Assembly: GCA_022828595.1 (NCBI GenBank)
Contig: JAKGHH010000004.1
Span: 52,471,422-52,535,421, forward strand
Direction: 5' to 3'
Origin: Nelumbo lutea
Taxonomy: Eukaryota; Streptophyta; Magnoliopsida; Proteales; Nelumbonaceae
DNA length: 64,000 nucleotides
Position numbers and translations under genes: made by a program. Positions 1-11,658 of the stretch are shown piece after piece (positions within the stretch are counted from its first letter, which is position 1; every line of letters starts with the position of its first letter). The notes under the pieces are model-generated. The model had not been told where the DNA came from, ran no database searches, and saw only the letters and a list, made by a program, of their open reading frames with translations.

Positions 1-732
1 TCTGGTAACCTCCTGATAAGATCAGGAGTAAGCTAACTTAATCTGCAGATAGGATTAAGATCATCCCCTGTCCAAATACTGATTTGGATTGGGATAACTT
101 CTAATTAGGAGGTTTCTTAATCAAGAAGAAAAGAGGAGAAACCCTAAGAGATCATAATCAGATTTTGAACCTAGGGTTTTGTGAAAAGAAAATCATCATG
201 CGAATTGGGATTGGATCTCATACACACTCCAGAGAGAAGAGAAGCAATTCAACCATCCTCACTTTAGGAGTTCTCCTCCAGCCGCTGCCATTCTTTCTTT
301 CAAGATTTGATCTTCGTAGTAGAAAGAAATCAAGAAATTGGTTTTTGACATCAGTTTTCTAGAAAGGACTGAAAAGATTTGGTGCTCAGAGTTTCCAGTG
401 GATTCTTGCGAAGGATTTAGTGTGTAGGACGCACTCTGCTGGTTCCGTTCCACATACAACTGTGTCATCTTCAGCAGGAGCGGATCTTGGTGTCCTCTTT
501 GGACATGAACACCAACTGTGGGAGATACTACTTCTCTGGATCAGGTATAATTCCCTCATTGTCTTTTGGTTCAGATCTGGTTCAATTATGGTTCAAGTAG
601 GACCCTTGAATATTGTATTCTAAATTTAGGGAATATGATTCTCAGTTGGAAGAAGGTAGGAAAATTTTTGAAATTCGTCCATCCATTCCGCAATCTTTTG
701 GCATCCATACGATGGATCCTACCATTCTTTCA
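1..732 (+). repeat. Copia-A 5' LTR, 3' portion only
   Basis: This is the downstream part of a forward 5' LTR whose start lies outside the window. It aligns along its length with 7044-7770 (forward), with the inverted copy around 1837-2575, and with the LTR ends at 45940-46619 and 52870-53598. It ends in ATTCTTTCA, directly followed by a primer-binding site, which fixes the LTR boundary at 732. Short ORFs in it are shadows. There is no independent coding content. Confidence 0.88.
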
Positions 733-746
733 GTGGCATCAGAGCC
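733..746 (+). other. Copia-A primer-binding site
   Basis: After one spacer base, TGGCATCAGAGCC matches the plant initiator-Met tRNA primer site TGGTATCAGAGCC except for one T-to-C change. It sits directly after the LTR end, as in Copia-F at 46621. The change suggests decay after insertion. Confidence 0.85.
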
Positions 747-1836
747 ATAGGTTCGAATCTTGAACCAAAAGAAAATCAGATCTGAACCTGCACAGATGGA
801 CCGAAGATGTTCTGCCAAGATTTGCGCAGATTGTTTTCTTTATTTCAAGAAATTGTTTCTTGTTAAGGGCGATTGATTTGAAATTAATTTCTATTAAATC
901 CAAAATTTATTTAGAACTGTTCTTTATTTATTTTGATTTAATGGACTGTTCAAACCTGGAGATCGTAGTGCAGATTTGGCACAGATGGTCTGCGCACCCT
1001 TTTTTTATTATTATTCATTCAACTCGGTCTGTAAATATTTTTTTATTTTCTAGACTAAATGTATAGGATTTGATCAAGAATGTAATTAATTAATAGAAAT
1101 AGGATTTCTATTTTTTTTTTCTTGATTGAAGAAGATGGAAGAAGAAGGTGGCGTTGGAGATTTGTAGATGGAGAAATCACTTTCTGCGATTTGCAGTTTG
1201 TGAAACTGCAACCCTAGTGATTAATCTCTGTTTTGTAGGTGGTGCGAATAGTCCATATTTGATTTGTGAATGTCTAAAATTAAAATTATTAATTTATTTT
1301 AATTTTAGATATTTCAAGAATTAACCCTTGAATTGAAAATCAGTTTCGGACAATTTCAGACTAGATTGGACCAAAACTGTTTGGACCGAATCTAGGGTTC
1401 GAAGGGGACTATTTTCAGTCCAATTTTTCTCATACTTGCTGTTCCAAAATCTGATGCTCAATTACATGGATTAATTCAGCCCACCTGTAAAGCCCAGTTT
1501 TAAATGGTTAAAACTGAAAAAGCCCACTCTTGTGAGAAAAGTTGTATGGGCCGAACTGCTAACTACGATTCAGCCCATATACCTAGTCGACATTAAATGT
1601 TAATGTTATGGATTTTAAATGGGCTATTCAATGGGCTTTACAACAGTTAATTGATTGGATCAATTCTTCCTTGACATGTGATGTTTGGATGTTGGATGTG
1701 CTGTGACCATGGGCCATAAGCACTTGGTCCATGATGACTCGTTAGTGGCTCTTACGCACACATGGCTGAATGCACATCATTGCCATGGTGTCCCATAAGG
1801 TCATTGGATGAACCCTCCCTACTTGGTGGGCCCCAC
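747..1836 (+). repeat. Copia-A untranslated leader, interrupted
   Basis: This is the untranslated region between primer site and gag. It is collinear with 46634-47680 of Copia-F, including the segment with ATAAGCACTT between the arms of a hairpin. It stops at TGGTGGGCCCCAC, where reverse Copia-B begins at 1837. The last part of the leader and the first half of gag are missing from Copia-A. No ORF is supported. Confidence 0.8.
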
Positions 1837-3633
1837 TGAAAGAATGGTAGGATCCATCGTATGGACGCCAAAAAGGTTGCGGAATGGGTGAGTGAATTTC
1901 AAAAATTTTCCTACCTTCTTCCAATTAAGAATCATATTCCCTAAATTTAGAATACAATATTCAAGGATCCTACTTGAGCCATAATTGAACCAGATCTGAA
2001 CCAAAGATAAGGGATATACCTGATCTAGAGAAGCAATATCTCCCAAAGTTGGTGTTCACGCCCAAAGAGGACACCAAGAACCGCTCCTGCTGAAGATGAC
2101 ATAGCAATGAATGGAATGGAACCAACAGAGTGCATCCCACACATTGAATCCTTCGCAAAAATCCACTGAAAACTCTGAGCACCAAATCTTTTTAGTCTTT
2201 ATGCAAAACTGATGTCAAGAACCAATTTCTTGATTTCTTTCTACTTCAAAGATCGAATCTTGAAAGAGAGAATGGCGACGGCTGGAGGAGAACTCATGAA
2301 GTGAAGATGGCTGAATTTCTTCTCTTCTCTCTGGAGTGTGTATGAGATCCTATCTCAATTCGCAGGATGATTTCTTGCACAAAACCCTAGGTTCAAAATC
2401 TGGTTATGATCTCTTAGGGTTTCTCCTCTTTTCTTCTTGATTAAGAAACCTCCTAATTAGGAGTTATCCCAATCCAAATTAGTATTTGAATAGGGGATGA
2501 TCTTAATCCTATCTACAGATTAAGTTAGCTTACTCTTGATCATATCAGAAGGTTACTAGATTCAAATCTAATTTGAATTTGGTCTCCCAGAGTGGATAAG
2601 GTTAAAGGCCTAATCCTTTTGCTAACATTAATCGCAGATCTGCCCCATAAATGGGTGATCATATCTACCCAGCTCGAAATGGGCTTTTTGCCCATTAAGT
2701 GTTCAGTGCTTAACTAGTTTGCAATATGCTGCCTAGTTGAGCTTCTTTGTATGGCATGGGACCCAAGCATTGATCTACACACCAGCCACATGGGTTTGGC
2801 TCAGCTTTTAACACAAGACCCAGCCAAATTCACTAAGAAACTCAGTGAACCCCTGGGCCCATCACATGGACCCTATGGGTCCAACACTTACATTAAGTGG
2901 TCCTTGGGCCAAGCCATCTTATAAAAACCCAGGGACTGTGGGCAGGTGCAAGATTAGCCCATTAGGTATTATCCTAAATGGCCTTACACTTAACCTGTCA
3001 GCCCATAAATTTTGCCAAAAGAAAATTCCAACTATTGAAATCAACTGCTAACAGTTTGGTTTCCATTAGAGAGAGTGCATTCCCGATCATTACCTTTGTC
3101 CGACAAAGGGGCTGATCCTGTCACTATGATCATCCACTCAGATGAATTCTTAGACTACCCCAACATGCCCGGGTTTTGACCCCCGCTAAGTATCTCACTG
3201 ATTGGCATATCAAAGATAGCCCGATCCAACACCTAGTGAAGTATGAGAATCGAGTCTAGGGGTCAAGTGTAACTTTCTAGTTTTGCCCATCTGTCTCCAA
3301 GGTCCATGGCAATACTAGAAATCTGGTCCGATACAAGGATTTGAGTAATCCCATACTACATGTGCCTTGGGTCTAACCCTGGTGGCCGAGATAGGCCATC
3401 CCAACACTTTGTGGCACACCAGTATCAGCCTTGGCAGGATAAATCTCCCCAGACTTATCCAATGGCTATGAACATTTAAACCTAACACGTGTCTCAAAAA
3501 GTGTCCAATTTTAGGGTCTTTCACAGAATTATACCAAACAACATGAATCAAACATGCACTTTATTTATTTACACTAAATATCAAAAGTACATCAAATTGG
3601 ATTGAAGCTAAGGGCATACAAAACTGTCTAACA
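1837..3633 (-). repeat. Copia-B 3' LTR (reverse)
   Basis: A full-length LTR of about 1797 bp lies on the minus strand, starting TGTTAGACAG (3624-3633 reversed) and ending ATTCTTTCA (1837-1845 reversed). It lies inside the Copia-A leader. The five bases to the left, cccac (1832-1836), are the expected target duplication, but the partner is lost because the other end of Copia-B is deleted. A purine-rich tract (3634-3647 reversed) lies just upstream in element sense, as expected for second-strand priming. Confidence 0.88.
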
Positions 3634-4400
3634 GCTCCCACTTGCACTTAGGTCCAATCTAGTACAAGCCGGAGTCCCATACTTTTCACGTGTTTCTCAA
3701 ACACCTTCTGTGTTAGTGGCTTAGTCAATGGGTTTGCCACATTATCTGTTGATGCTACTTTCTGAATTAGGACATCCCCTCTACCAACGATCTCCCGTAG
3801 TACGTGGTACTTCCTCTCGATGTGCTTTGACTTCGAGTGGGCCTGTGGCTCTTTAGCTTGGGCGATCGCTCTATTGTTGTCACACAACAACGGGATGGGT
3901 GATGTGCTGGATGGAATTACTCCCAATTTGTGTATGAATTTCTTCATCCACCCAGCTTCCTTGGCAGCTTCACTTGTGGCAATGTACTCAGCCTCGGTTG
4001 TGGAATCTACAGTGGACCCCTGTTTGCTGCTTTTCCAGCAAACAACACACAATCTTATCGTGAAAACACATCCAGATGTAGACTTTCCATCATTTGGATC
4101 CGACTGAAAATCAGCATCAGTATACCCTAGAACTTGTAGTGAACTACCATTGAATACCAAACAAAACTCTTTTGTCCTTCGAAGGTATTTGAGTATGCTC
4201 TTCACAGCAGTCCAATGCTCTTGCCCTAGGTTGGCCTGGAATCTGCTTACCACACTTCACCGCCTGAGCAATGTCCGGGCGAGTGCACAGCATGGCATAC
4301 ATGATGCTCCCTACGGCCGAGGCATAGGGAACACCTCTCATGCCCTCAATATCCTCAGAAGTCTTGGGAGACATCTTCTTGGAGAGTGTGACTCCGTGCC
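3634..4400 (-). pseudogene. Copia-B RNase H and end of reverse transcriptase
   Basis: This reverse-strand remnant encodes the C-terminal part of a Copia polyprotein. An open frame at 3648-4253 carries the RNase H domain, which degrades the RNA of the RNA/DNA hybrid during reverse transcription. Visible motifs are GYTDADFQSD, the glutamate in STTEAEYIA, LLCDNN, and DNVANPLTKPL near the end; the stop lies just before the polypurine tract. Upstream, the RT tail (VPYASAVGSIMYAMLCTRPD) is in another frame: compared with 59370-59400 there is one extra base near 4252, a frameshift. Coding similarity ends abruptly at 4400, where forward gag sequence begins. The rest of Copia-B is absent, so the fragment is dead. 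Confidence 0.9.
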
Positions 4401-4835
4401 CTTGGATTCGGGCTACATTAACAAAATCGAAGCCCTTGGATCCGGGCTAGATCATGGCATGCAAGTGGATGCCATCCTAAATTCTTTACTCTCTTCCTTC
4501 AATGCGTTCACAATGAACTACAACATGAACAAGCTGAATGTCAGCGTCCAGGAACTCAACAATATGTTGCAGTGGGCCGATGATCTATTTAAGAAGGATG
4601 AGCCTGTGGTTATGCTTGCTGAAGCTAACAAATCGGGCAAGAAAAAGAGAAAGGCAAAGAAGCCCCAGAAGAAAGCTGCCAAGCCCAAGAAGCAGAAGAA
4701 GAACATGGCATCTGATGTCTGTCACTTCTGCAAGTAGACCGACCACTGGAAGAGGAATTGTCCTGCTTACCTGGAATCTAAGAAAGGTAATGTCGAAACT
4801 TGTGTCATAGAAACTAATATGTTAGTTACTTCTGT
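4401..4835 (+). pseudogene. Copia-A gag, C-terminal half
   Basis: The forward gag fragment starts at the junction with Copia-B. It encodes the end of the capsid region (VDAILNSL, NYNMNKLNVSVQELNNML), a Lys-rich stretch, and a CCHC zinc knuckle (CHFCK...DHWKRNC, about 4718-4760) that would bind RNA in the particle. The knuckle contains an in-frame TAG at 4735-4737 where Copia-M (12397-12402 region) and Copia-F have CAG. The N-terminal half of gag is missing. It is collinear with 48785-49170 of Copia-F. The long forward frame seen from 4150 is a chance fusion: its first 80 codons are antisense of Copia-B. Confidence 0.88.
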
Positions 4836-6320
4836 GTCCTGGTGTGTTGACTCCGGGGCTTGAACTCATGCGTGTAACTCTCTGTAGGGGTTCAAAGTTA
4901 ACAGAAGATTGAGTGAAGGTGAAGTCACACTATTCTTGGAAATGACTGCAAGTGTTGCAGCTGCAGCAATGGGAACCATAGAATTAGTCTTTAGAGAAGG
5001 AGTGCTTGTACTTAAAGATTGTCTTTATGTATAGAACTTGAGAAGAAATTTAATTTTTGTTTCTAAATTGTGTATTGATGGATATACTATTTATTTTAGT
5101 AATATGATTACTATTAAATGGAATAACAAATTCATCGCATGCGGGGAACTGGAGAACAGTCTCTATGTTCTACATCCTTCTCTAGAAACTAACTTAACCG
5201 AAACTACGTCGATCGAAAATCCCAAGAAAAGGACTCATGATATAGTAAATCCCATGTGCCTCTGGCATTACCGACTTGGCCATATCAGTGTTGACCGAAT
5301 CACAAGGCTGGTAAAGGATGGTCCTTTGGATTTTCTAACCATAGAAAATCTTCCAACTTGTGAACCTTGCCTCCAAGGTAAGATGACTAAGCGGCCATTT
5401 GACGGTAAGCCTAAAAGATGTGCAGGCACACTTGATCTAATACATACTGATGTATGTGGTCCCCTGAGTGTTAGGACACAGAATCAACACGTGTATTTCA
5501 TCACCTTTACAAATGATTTTTCATTATATGGTTACGTGTACCTAATGAGACACAAGTCTAAATCCTTTGAAAAGTTCAAAGAGTTCAGACAGGAAGTCGA
5601 GAAACAGTTAGTGAGAGATATTAAGGCCCTTCAATCGGATCGAGGTGGCGAGTATCTCTCTGATGAATTCATGGACTACTTAAAGGTCAACAAGATAGTG
5701 TCACAATTAGCTCCTCCTGCTACACCTCAACTCAACGGTGTTTCAGAGAGGAGGAATAGGACCTTGTTGGACATGGTTCGGTCACTTATCGTATGCTCAG
5801 AATTACCGACATCCTTTTGGGGATATGCATTAAAGACTTCTATCTACGTGCTGAATCAAGTTCTAACCAAATTGGTTCTGAAAACTTCATATGAACTATG
5901 GACCGGAAGGAAGCCAAGTGTGAGACACTTGAAGATTTGGGGTTGTCCTACACACGTTAAAAGAACAAGTGCGGACAAGTTGGAATCCAAAATCAGTCGT
6001 TGCCTATTTATAGTCTACCCAAAAGATTCAGTGGGTTATCTATTCTATGACCCAAATGAGCAGAAAGTGTTCTGCAGTCAAAATGCTCAATTCTTGGAAA
6101 CTGAATACATCCTGGACACCCATCGTCAGGAAATAGTTCTTGATGAGGAGAGCTCAGGAGCAGTGGGAGATGTCTCACAAGTTCTAGGTAGTGACCAACC
6201 TAGAAGATCCACTCGGGCATCCAGGCTACTAGTCCGATATGGTTATGACTAGGATAGTTTCTTGGTGGAAGCCTTGACTAGTGAGGAGGATCCCATAACT
6301 TACACGAAAGCAATGTTAGA
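4836..6320 (+). pseudogene. Copia-A protease and integrase
   Basis: The aspartic protease begins with WCVDSGA (active Asp about 4849) but has stops right after it and near 4887 and 5032. From 5038 an open stretch of 404 codons runs through the GAG-pre-integrase zinc motif (LWHYRLGHI, CEPCLQGK) and the integrase core. The first catalytic Asp is Asn (AAT, 5512-5514), while Copia-F has GAT at 49836-49838. The second Asp (QSDRGGEY) and the Glu (NGVSERRNR) remain. The frame ends at TAG 6250-6252 where Copia-F has CAG. Domain order protease-integrase-RT is that of Copia. The start at 5038 is not a real initiation site; it only follows a stop. Confidence 0.9.
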
Positions 6321-7000
6321 CATAGATTCCTAGAAGTGGGTGGAGGCCATGAGAGTTGAGATAGACTCGATGGAAACCAATGGAGTCTGCACTCTAGTAG
6401 GTCCACCCTCAGTGGTAAAGCAATTGGTTGCAAGTGGATCTACAAGAGGAAGAAGGGCCCCGATGGCAGGATTGAGACCTACAAGGCTCGTTTGGTGGCG
6501 AAAGGGTATACTTAGAAAGAAGGCATCGATTATGAGGAAAACTTTTCGCCTGTGGCCATGCTTAAATCCATTAGAATCCTACTAGCTGTAGCATCATACC
6601 ATGACTACGAGATTTGGCAGATGGATGTCAAAACCGTGTTCTTGAATGGAGATCTTAGTGAAGATATCTACATGCAGCAACCGCAAGGCTTCATTGTTGC
6701 TGGTCAGGAACACATGGTATGTAAACTTAATAGATCCATATATGGACTTAAGCAGGCTTCTAGGAGATGGAACATCCATTTTGATTCTATCGTCAATACG
6801 TTTGACTTTGAGCAGAATCCGAATGAGCCCTGTGTTTACAGGAAGTCCAGTGGGGATAAGATCACCTTTTTGGTGTTGTACATGGACGATATCCTACTCA
6901 TTGGGAATGATGTAGGAATGTTGACTTCGATCAAGGTATGGCTATCACAGCCATTCTCCATGAAAGATCTTGGAGAAGCTTCATATGTACTGGGTCTTCG
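6321..7000 (+). pseudogene. Copia-A reverse transcriptase, truncated
   Basis: The RT would copy element RNA into DNA. The N-terminal part is split by a TAG at about 6331 and by a single-base deletion near 6417 (AAA where Copia-F has AAAA), which puts 6420-6550 in the wrong frame. From 6552 the correct frame resumes with MDVKTVFLNGDL, the SIYGLKQASR block and YMDDILLIGND, in which YVDD has become YMDD. Similarity stops in the LGLR block at about 7000 and jumps into LTR sequence. The end of RT and all of RNase H are deleted. Confidence 0.9.
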
Positions 7001-7770
7001 ACCTTATCCACTCTGGGAGACCAAATTCAAATCAGATTTGAATATGGTAACCTCCTGATAAGATTAGGAGTAAGCTAACTTAATCTACATATAGGATTAA
7101 GATCATCCCCTGTCCAAATACTGATTTGGATTGGGATAACTCCCAATTAGGAGGTTTCTTAATCAAGAAGAAAAGAGGAGAAACCCTAAGAGATCATATT
7201 CAGATTTCGAACCTAGGGTTTTGTGAAATGAAAATCATCCTGCGAATTGGGATTGGATCTCATACACACTCCAGAGAGAAGAGAAGCAATTCAACCATCC
7301 TCACTTCAGGAGTTCTCCTCTAGCCGCCGCTATTCTTTCTTTCAAGATTCGATCTTTGTAGTAGAAAGAAATCAAGAAATTGGTTCTTGACATCAGTTTT
7401 TCAGAAAAGACTGAAAAGATTTGGTTCTCAGAGTTTCCAGTGGATTCTTGCGAAGGATTCAGTGTGTAGGATGCACTTTGCTGGTTCCGTTCCACATACA
7501 ACTGTGTCATCTTCAGCAAGAGCGGATCTTGGTGTCCTCTTTTGGCGCGAACACCAACTTTTGGAGATACTGCTTCTTTGGATCAGGTATAATTCCCTCA
7601 TTGTCTTTGGTTCAGATCTGGTTCAACTATGGTTCAAGTAGGATCCTTGAATATTGTATTCTAAATTTAGGGAATATGATTCCCAATTAGAAGAAGGTAG
7701 GCAAATTTTTGAAATTCGCCCACCCATTCCACAACCTTTTGGCATCCATACGATGGATCCTACTATTCTA
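7001..7770 (+). repeat. Copia-A 3' LTR, 5' half deleted
   Basis: Forward LTR sequence starts in mid-LTR (CTTATCCACTCTGGGAGACC, present reversed at 2590-2609) directly after RT codons. It then follows 1-732 closely by eye, as expected for the two LTRs of one element. The normal end ATTCTTTCA is degraded to ATTCTA at about 7770. A single deletion removed the RT end, RNase H, the polypurine tract and the first ~1 kb of this LTR. Confidence 0.82.
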
Positions 7771-8745
7771 TGCTCTTCAGTCTTGCTCTTTACTTTTGTT
7801 TTAAGAATCTTTTTCTATCAATCAATCTCACATTACCCTATTCCACAAAACCCTCTTCTTTCTCTTCAATCTATATTTTTTGCTACTACTCAAAAAACCC
7901 TCATCTTTGATTTCGATCGAGTTGTCCGAAGGTGTTGTAGCCAGCAATCCATTAGCTGGTTCTGGTGTTTCTATAGGAACATTTAGTAATTGACTGCTTC
8001 AGGTAAGAATTTCTTTGATTCTCTAACTCTTTATTTCTCTCACCAAAAGCGCTACAACATGTTCTTTGATTTATGATGACAAAAAATCATTGTGTTTCTC
8101 TAGATGCAAGAAAACTAGTTTGGGTGCCAAAGGTGTGCAGCTTCGTAGGCTTAGGTTTGTTTTAATTGGCATATCCCTCTTCAACTTCATTGGTTCGTCA
8201 AGTTCCCAATCTCTTTTGGGAGAGAACCCCTTAAACCATTGTTGTATGATAGATCCCTACATGAATCGATTGTTAATTAGGGATAATTCTTTTCAAATGA
8301 TTTAGAAAGGATTATAGTAAAAGAAAAAATTGAATATTTCTAGTGGGTAATTCTTTAACCAGGGGTGGGGGTATCAAGTAAGGTTGTTCCATGTTTTTGT
8401 TTTTCTCTACACTAGGATGTTGTTAAAACATATTCTTGTAGTAGTTGGATGACCATCTCCTATACATCTTTGTAAATTGTTTGGTTGCATTGTTTGTTTA
8501 TTGATTCTTTCATTTTCAACACATTGGAGAAAATAACACAAACTTTGTTTCTAAGAATCTATATTAGAGTAGATAACTAACAGACCCTCTACCTACTTGT
8601 TAGCCCAATTTTGTTACAACAAGGTTGCCTTCCCATCTTCTAACACAAACCAAAACAAAAAAAAAAGTAAAGAACATGTAATGAGAGAAATAGAAAGGGA
8701 GAAAAATAGAAGGATGAATTCAGAAAGAGAGAGATAGGAGTAGAT
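7771..8745. other. Low-copy-looking spacer, no gene identified
   Basis: This stretch matches no other part of the window and contains no retroelement motif. It is pyrimidine-rich at 7780-7880 and contains a CAG/GTAAG splice-donor-like site at 7998-8006. It has short ORFs (for example 8066-8305) that I do not recognise. It resembles the 5' untranslated exon and first intron of a plant gene, or old unrelated intergenic DNA. I cannot choose between these, and I assign no product. Confidence 0.4.
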
Positions 8746-10690
8746 TGAAGGGATGGGAGATCCATCATATGGATGGCCGAACCTTGTAGGAAGGTTGGGT
8801 GAAATTTCAAAAATTTCTTTACTCCCATTCGGGAATCCTATTCCCAATTTAGAAAATTGCATTTTCAATGTTCATTCTTGTAACCAAATCAGACCAAATC
8901 TGAAACCAAGATTAGGGAGGGATATACCTGATAAGGAATCCATGCAAAAAGCTCCTCCCAACGTAACTGTTCATGCCCAAAGAGTGTACAAAATTCTCCC
9001 TCCATTGAAGATGACATAGCTTAGGACAAGGCAGGATTAGCAGGTAGTTCTTCACCAAGAACTTGTGATTCTTTAGCAAGAATCGAATGGGGTAGTGAGC
9101 ACAGCTACAAAATTGTTTCTTCCAGTAAGAAACAATATTAAGATCAAATCTTGATCAGATCCAAGAACTGGAGATTGAATAGGGTAGGGCGGCAAGAGTA
9201 GGAAGAAAAAGAACTAAAGACAAGATCAGTCTAATTGAGTTGTCCTCTCTGTATTGTGTTTTTGGTGTCTTTTTCAGCTCTGTCATGCTCTCTATTTATA
9301 ACCTTAAAGAGACAACCTCCTAATCTGATTAGGAGTTTCCTGATCCAAATCTTTATTTAGATGTAGACTCTTTAAGTGATAAGGATAGTCCCTTATCTTA
9401 TCCATAGTTCAAAATTAGCTTATTCCTAACCAAATTAGGAGTTTCTTGATCCAAATCTTTATTTGGATCTGGACTCTTTAAATGGATAAGAGTTATCCTC
9501 TTATCCTTATCTGCTGATCCAAACCCAGATCTGCCTCTGTTTAATTAATCCAATTAACCTAGTTCGAAATGGGCTTTGAGGCCCATTAAGCTTTCAGGCT
9601 CATTTCCTTTTAATGCTGGCTAGCTTGGCTCTCTTTGTATGGCATGGGACCCTAACATTGATCTACACATCAGCCACAAGGGCTCAACCTAATCTCTATT
9701 ACAAGGCCTGGCCAAGTTCACTGTTGAATACAGTGAACCCCTGAGTCTATCATCATGGGCTCTTAATGGGCCCAACATTTTCACTAAATGGTCCTTGTGC
9801 CCAGCCATCTTATGAAGACCCAAGGACTGTGGGCAGATGCAAGATTAGCCAATCAGGTATAACCCTCAATGGTTTTACATTTAACCTCTCAGCCCTTAAT
9901 GATCAAACACTGCGCGACAAGAGAGGACCTCTCCCTCAGTTGCAAGGTAAAGTGCTGCACTCTCTACTCACATGGATCCTGAGAATTAAAACCTTTTGCA
10001 AACATTTTGAAACCAATATATATATATATATATATATGCATATCTCTATAAAAATATATTTTGCAAAATAAAATTTTAACGGTTGAAATCAACTGTCGGC
10101 AGTTTAAGTTTCCATAAGAGAGAATGCATCCACACGACCATTCACTTTCTCCGACAAAGGGGCTGATCCTGTCATGATCACTCACTCAGATGAATTCTCG
10201 GACTGTCCCAACATGCCCAAGTTTTGACTCCCTCCAAGGATCTCACTGATTGGCACATCAAAGACAGCCCAATACGAAGCATAGTACAGTACCATAATCG
10301 AGTCTATGGGTTAGGTAGTACGTTCCAGTTTTGCCCATCTATCTCCAAGGTCTAGGGCAATACTGGAATTTTGTTCTAGTTCAGGGTTTCAAGAAAACCC
10401 ACACTGCATGTACCTCAGGTCTCACCCTGGCAGCTGAGACAAGCCACCCCAACCAACTTGGCAATACACCAGTGTTAGTGTTGGCAGGATAAATCTCCCC
10501 AGATCTATCCAACTACTGTGTGGATTCTAAACTGACACGAGTCTCATATGTGTCTAGTTTAAGGGTATTACACAGAGACATACCACAATAACATGAATCA
10601 CATATGTACTTTATTCATTTACAATAAATGTCATAATGTACATCATGCTGATTGGAGCTAAGCGCATACACTGTCTAACAACTCCTATTT
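8746..10690 (-). repeat. Copia-M 3' LTR (reverse)
   Basis: A complete LTR of about 1945 bp reads TGTTAGACAG...CCTTCA on the minus strand. A TATA-like TATAAATAGA (9291-9300 reversed) lies in a plausible promoter position. A (TA)n run at 10016-10037 also occurs in the partner LTR at 33307-33332. Similarity to the partner LTR at 18310-19552 and 33283-33954 continues end to end. The ORFs here are not genes. Confidence 0.88.
9291..9300 (-). promoter_or_regulatory. TATA box of Copia-M 3' LTR
   Basis: TATAAATAGA on the minus strand is followed by GAGCATGACAGAGC. The same motif recurs in the other LTRs of this subgroup (18851-18862, 63102-63112), in the strand that matches the element's transcription. 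Confidence 0.5.
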
Positions 10691-10815
10691 GCACTAGGTC
10701 CAATCGGGTACAAGCTGGAGTCCCATACTTTCCACATGTTTCTCAAACACTTTCTATGTTAGTGGCTTAGTTAATGGGTCTGCTACATTTTTCGTTGATT
10801 CTACTTTCTATGTCA
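10691..10815 (-). pseudogene. Copia-M RNase H tail (outside the inversion)
   Basis: The last ~120 bases of the Copia internal region, read on the minus strand, correspond to the codons for the DPLTKPLTQ block through the polypurine tract (52072-52202 of Copia-F). Similarity stops at 10811-10815, where forward leader sequence starts. The forward-strand RNase H at 16810-17362 ends at the codon that would immediately precede this tail. The tail therefore marks one inversion breakpoint. Confidence 0.85.
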
Positions 10816-11658
10816 GTCATGTATGTGATGTATGGATGTATGATGTGCTACGTACATGGACCATAAGTACTTGGCCCATGATTATTTTGATAATGGCTCT
10901 TTCGCACACCATGGCCGAATGCACATACACCATTTCCATGGTGTCCATAAGATCATTGGATTATCTTTCATTTGGTGGGCCCTATATCAGCTTCCTCCCC
11001 AAGAGGAACCATGCGAAACGCTAGCCGTTTAGGGCCCATTTAAATCTGGCTTTGAGAAAGCCAGTCGGAGCCACCCTAGTTTGACCTAAATATAACTAGC
11101 GCATAATATTTCATTGCCTCCACTAAAATATAAGTGCACGTGATAGAGAGATTCATATGATGAATTCTCTAGAGGCCTTCCATCATTAGCATGATGATGG
11201 GTCCTTCAATAATGAGGAGATGCACCAGAAAATTGGGTTATCCATTTGCTACTAGATCTGTTGGATTGTTTCATAAGATGATAGGGGCGATGTGGGAGGA
11301 GCCTATCCTAAAATAGAAGACTCTCTCACGGTACCTTGGCATTCACGAATATGATAGGTAAGCACTTAATGGCAATGAACCTCGTTTGACAAAGGCCAAA
11401 GGGAAAGCTCATGAGATGAGTTGATGTGATCCTTCATAGAAGGTGATGGGGTTATGCAGCTGAAATAGTTGGCTCCATGCATTGTATGTGATTTCCCACA
11501 TTTCTAGAGACATAATTCGTAGTCTCCATCACTGAGATAGCAGGGAAATCTCAGAGATGAACAAATGAAAATGGAACATATGTTAAAAGCCATATCTATG
11601 TAGATAACATGAATCAAATCAAGTTGTGGACTAATATTTGCTTTGCCTTTTATTAGAA
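10816..11658 (+). repeat. Copia-M leader, inverted part
   Basis: Untranslated leader sequence reads forward and is collinear with 47517-48378 of Copia-F. It contains the second leader hairpin, arms ACACCATGG and CCATGGTGT (about 10904-10942). Its start matches the leader point just after the one where the reverse leader at 17363 ends. Confidence 0.8.

Noticed and set aside
4150..4737. A 195-codon forward ORF as a novel protein
   Set aside because: Its first part is antisense of Copia-B RNase H and its second part is Copia-A gag; it is a chance fusion over a deletion junction.
5038..6252. A 404-codon ORF as an active gene
   Set aside because: It is integrase sequence between stops, lacks a catalytic Asp, and has no real start; neighbouring copies show the true frame extends on both sides.
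8066..8305. Small ORF in the 7771-8745 spacer as a gene
   Set aside because: 79 codons with no recognised motif, ending in AT-rich sequence; not distinguishable from chance.
10016..10037. (TA)n runs as a regulatory or origin-like feature (also 33307-33332)
   Set aside because: They sit at the same position in both LTRs of Copia-M and vary in length; simple microsatellite growth explains them.
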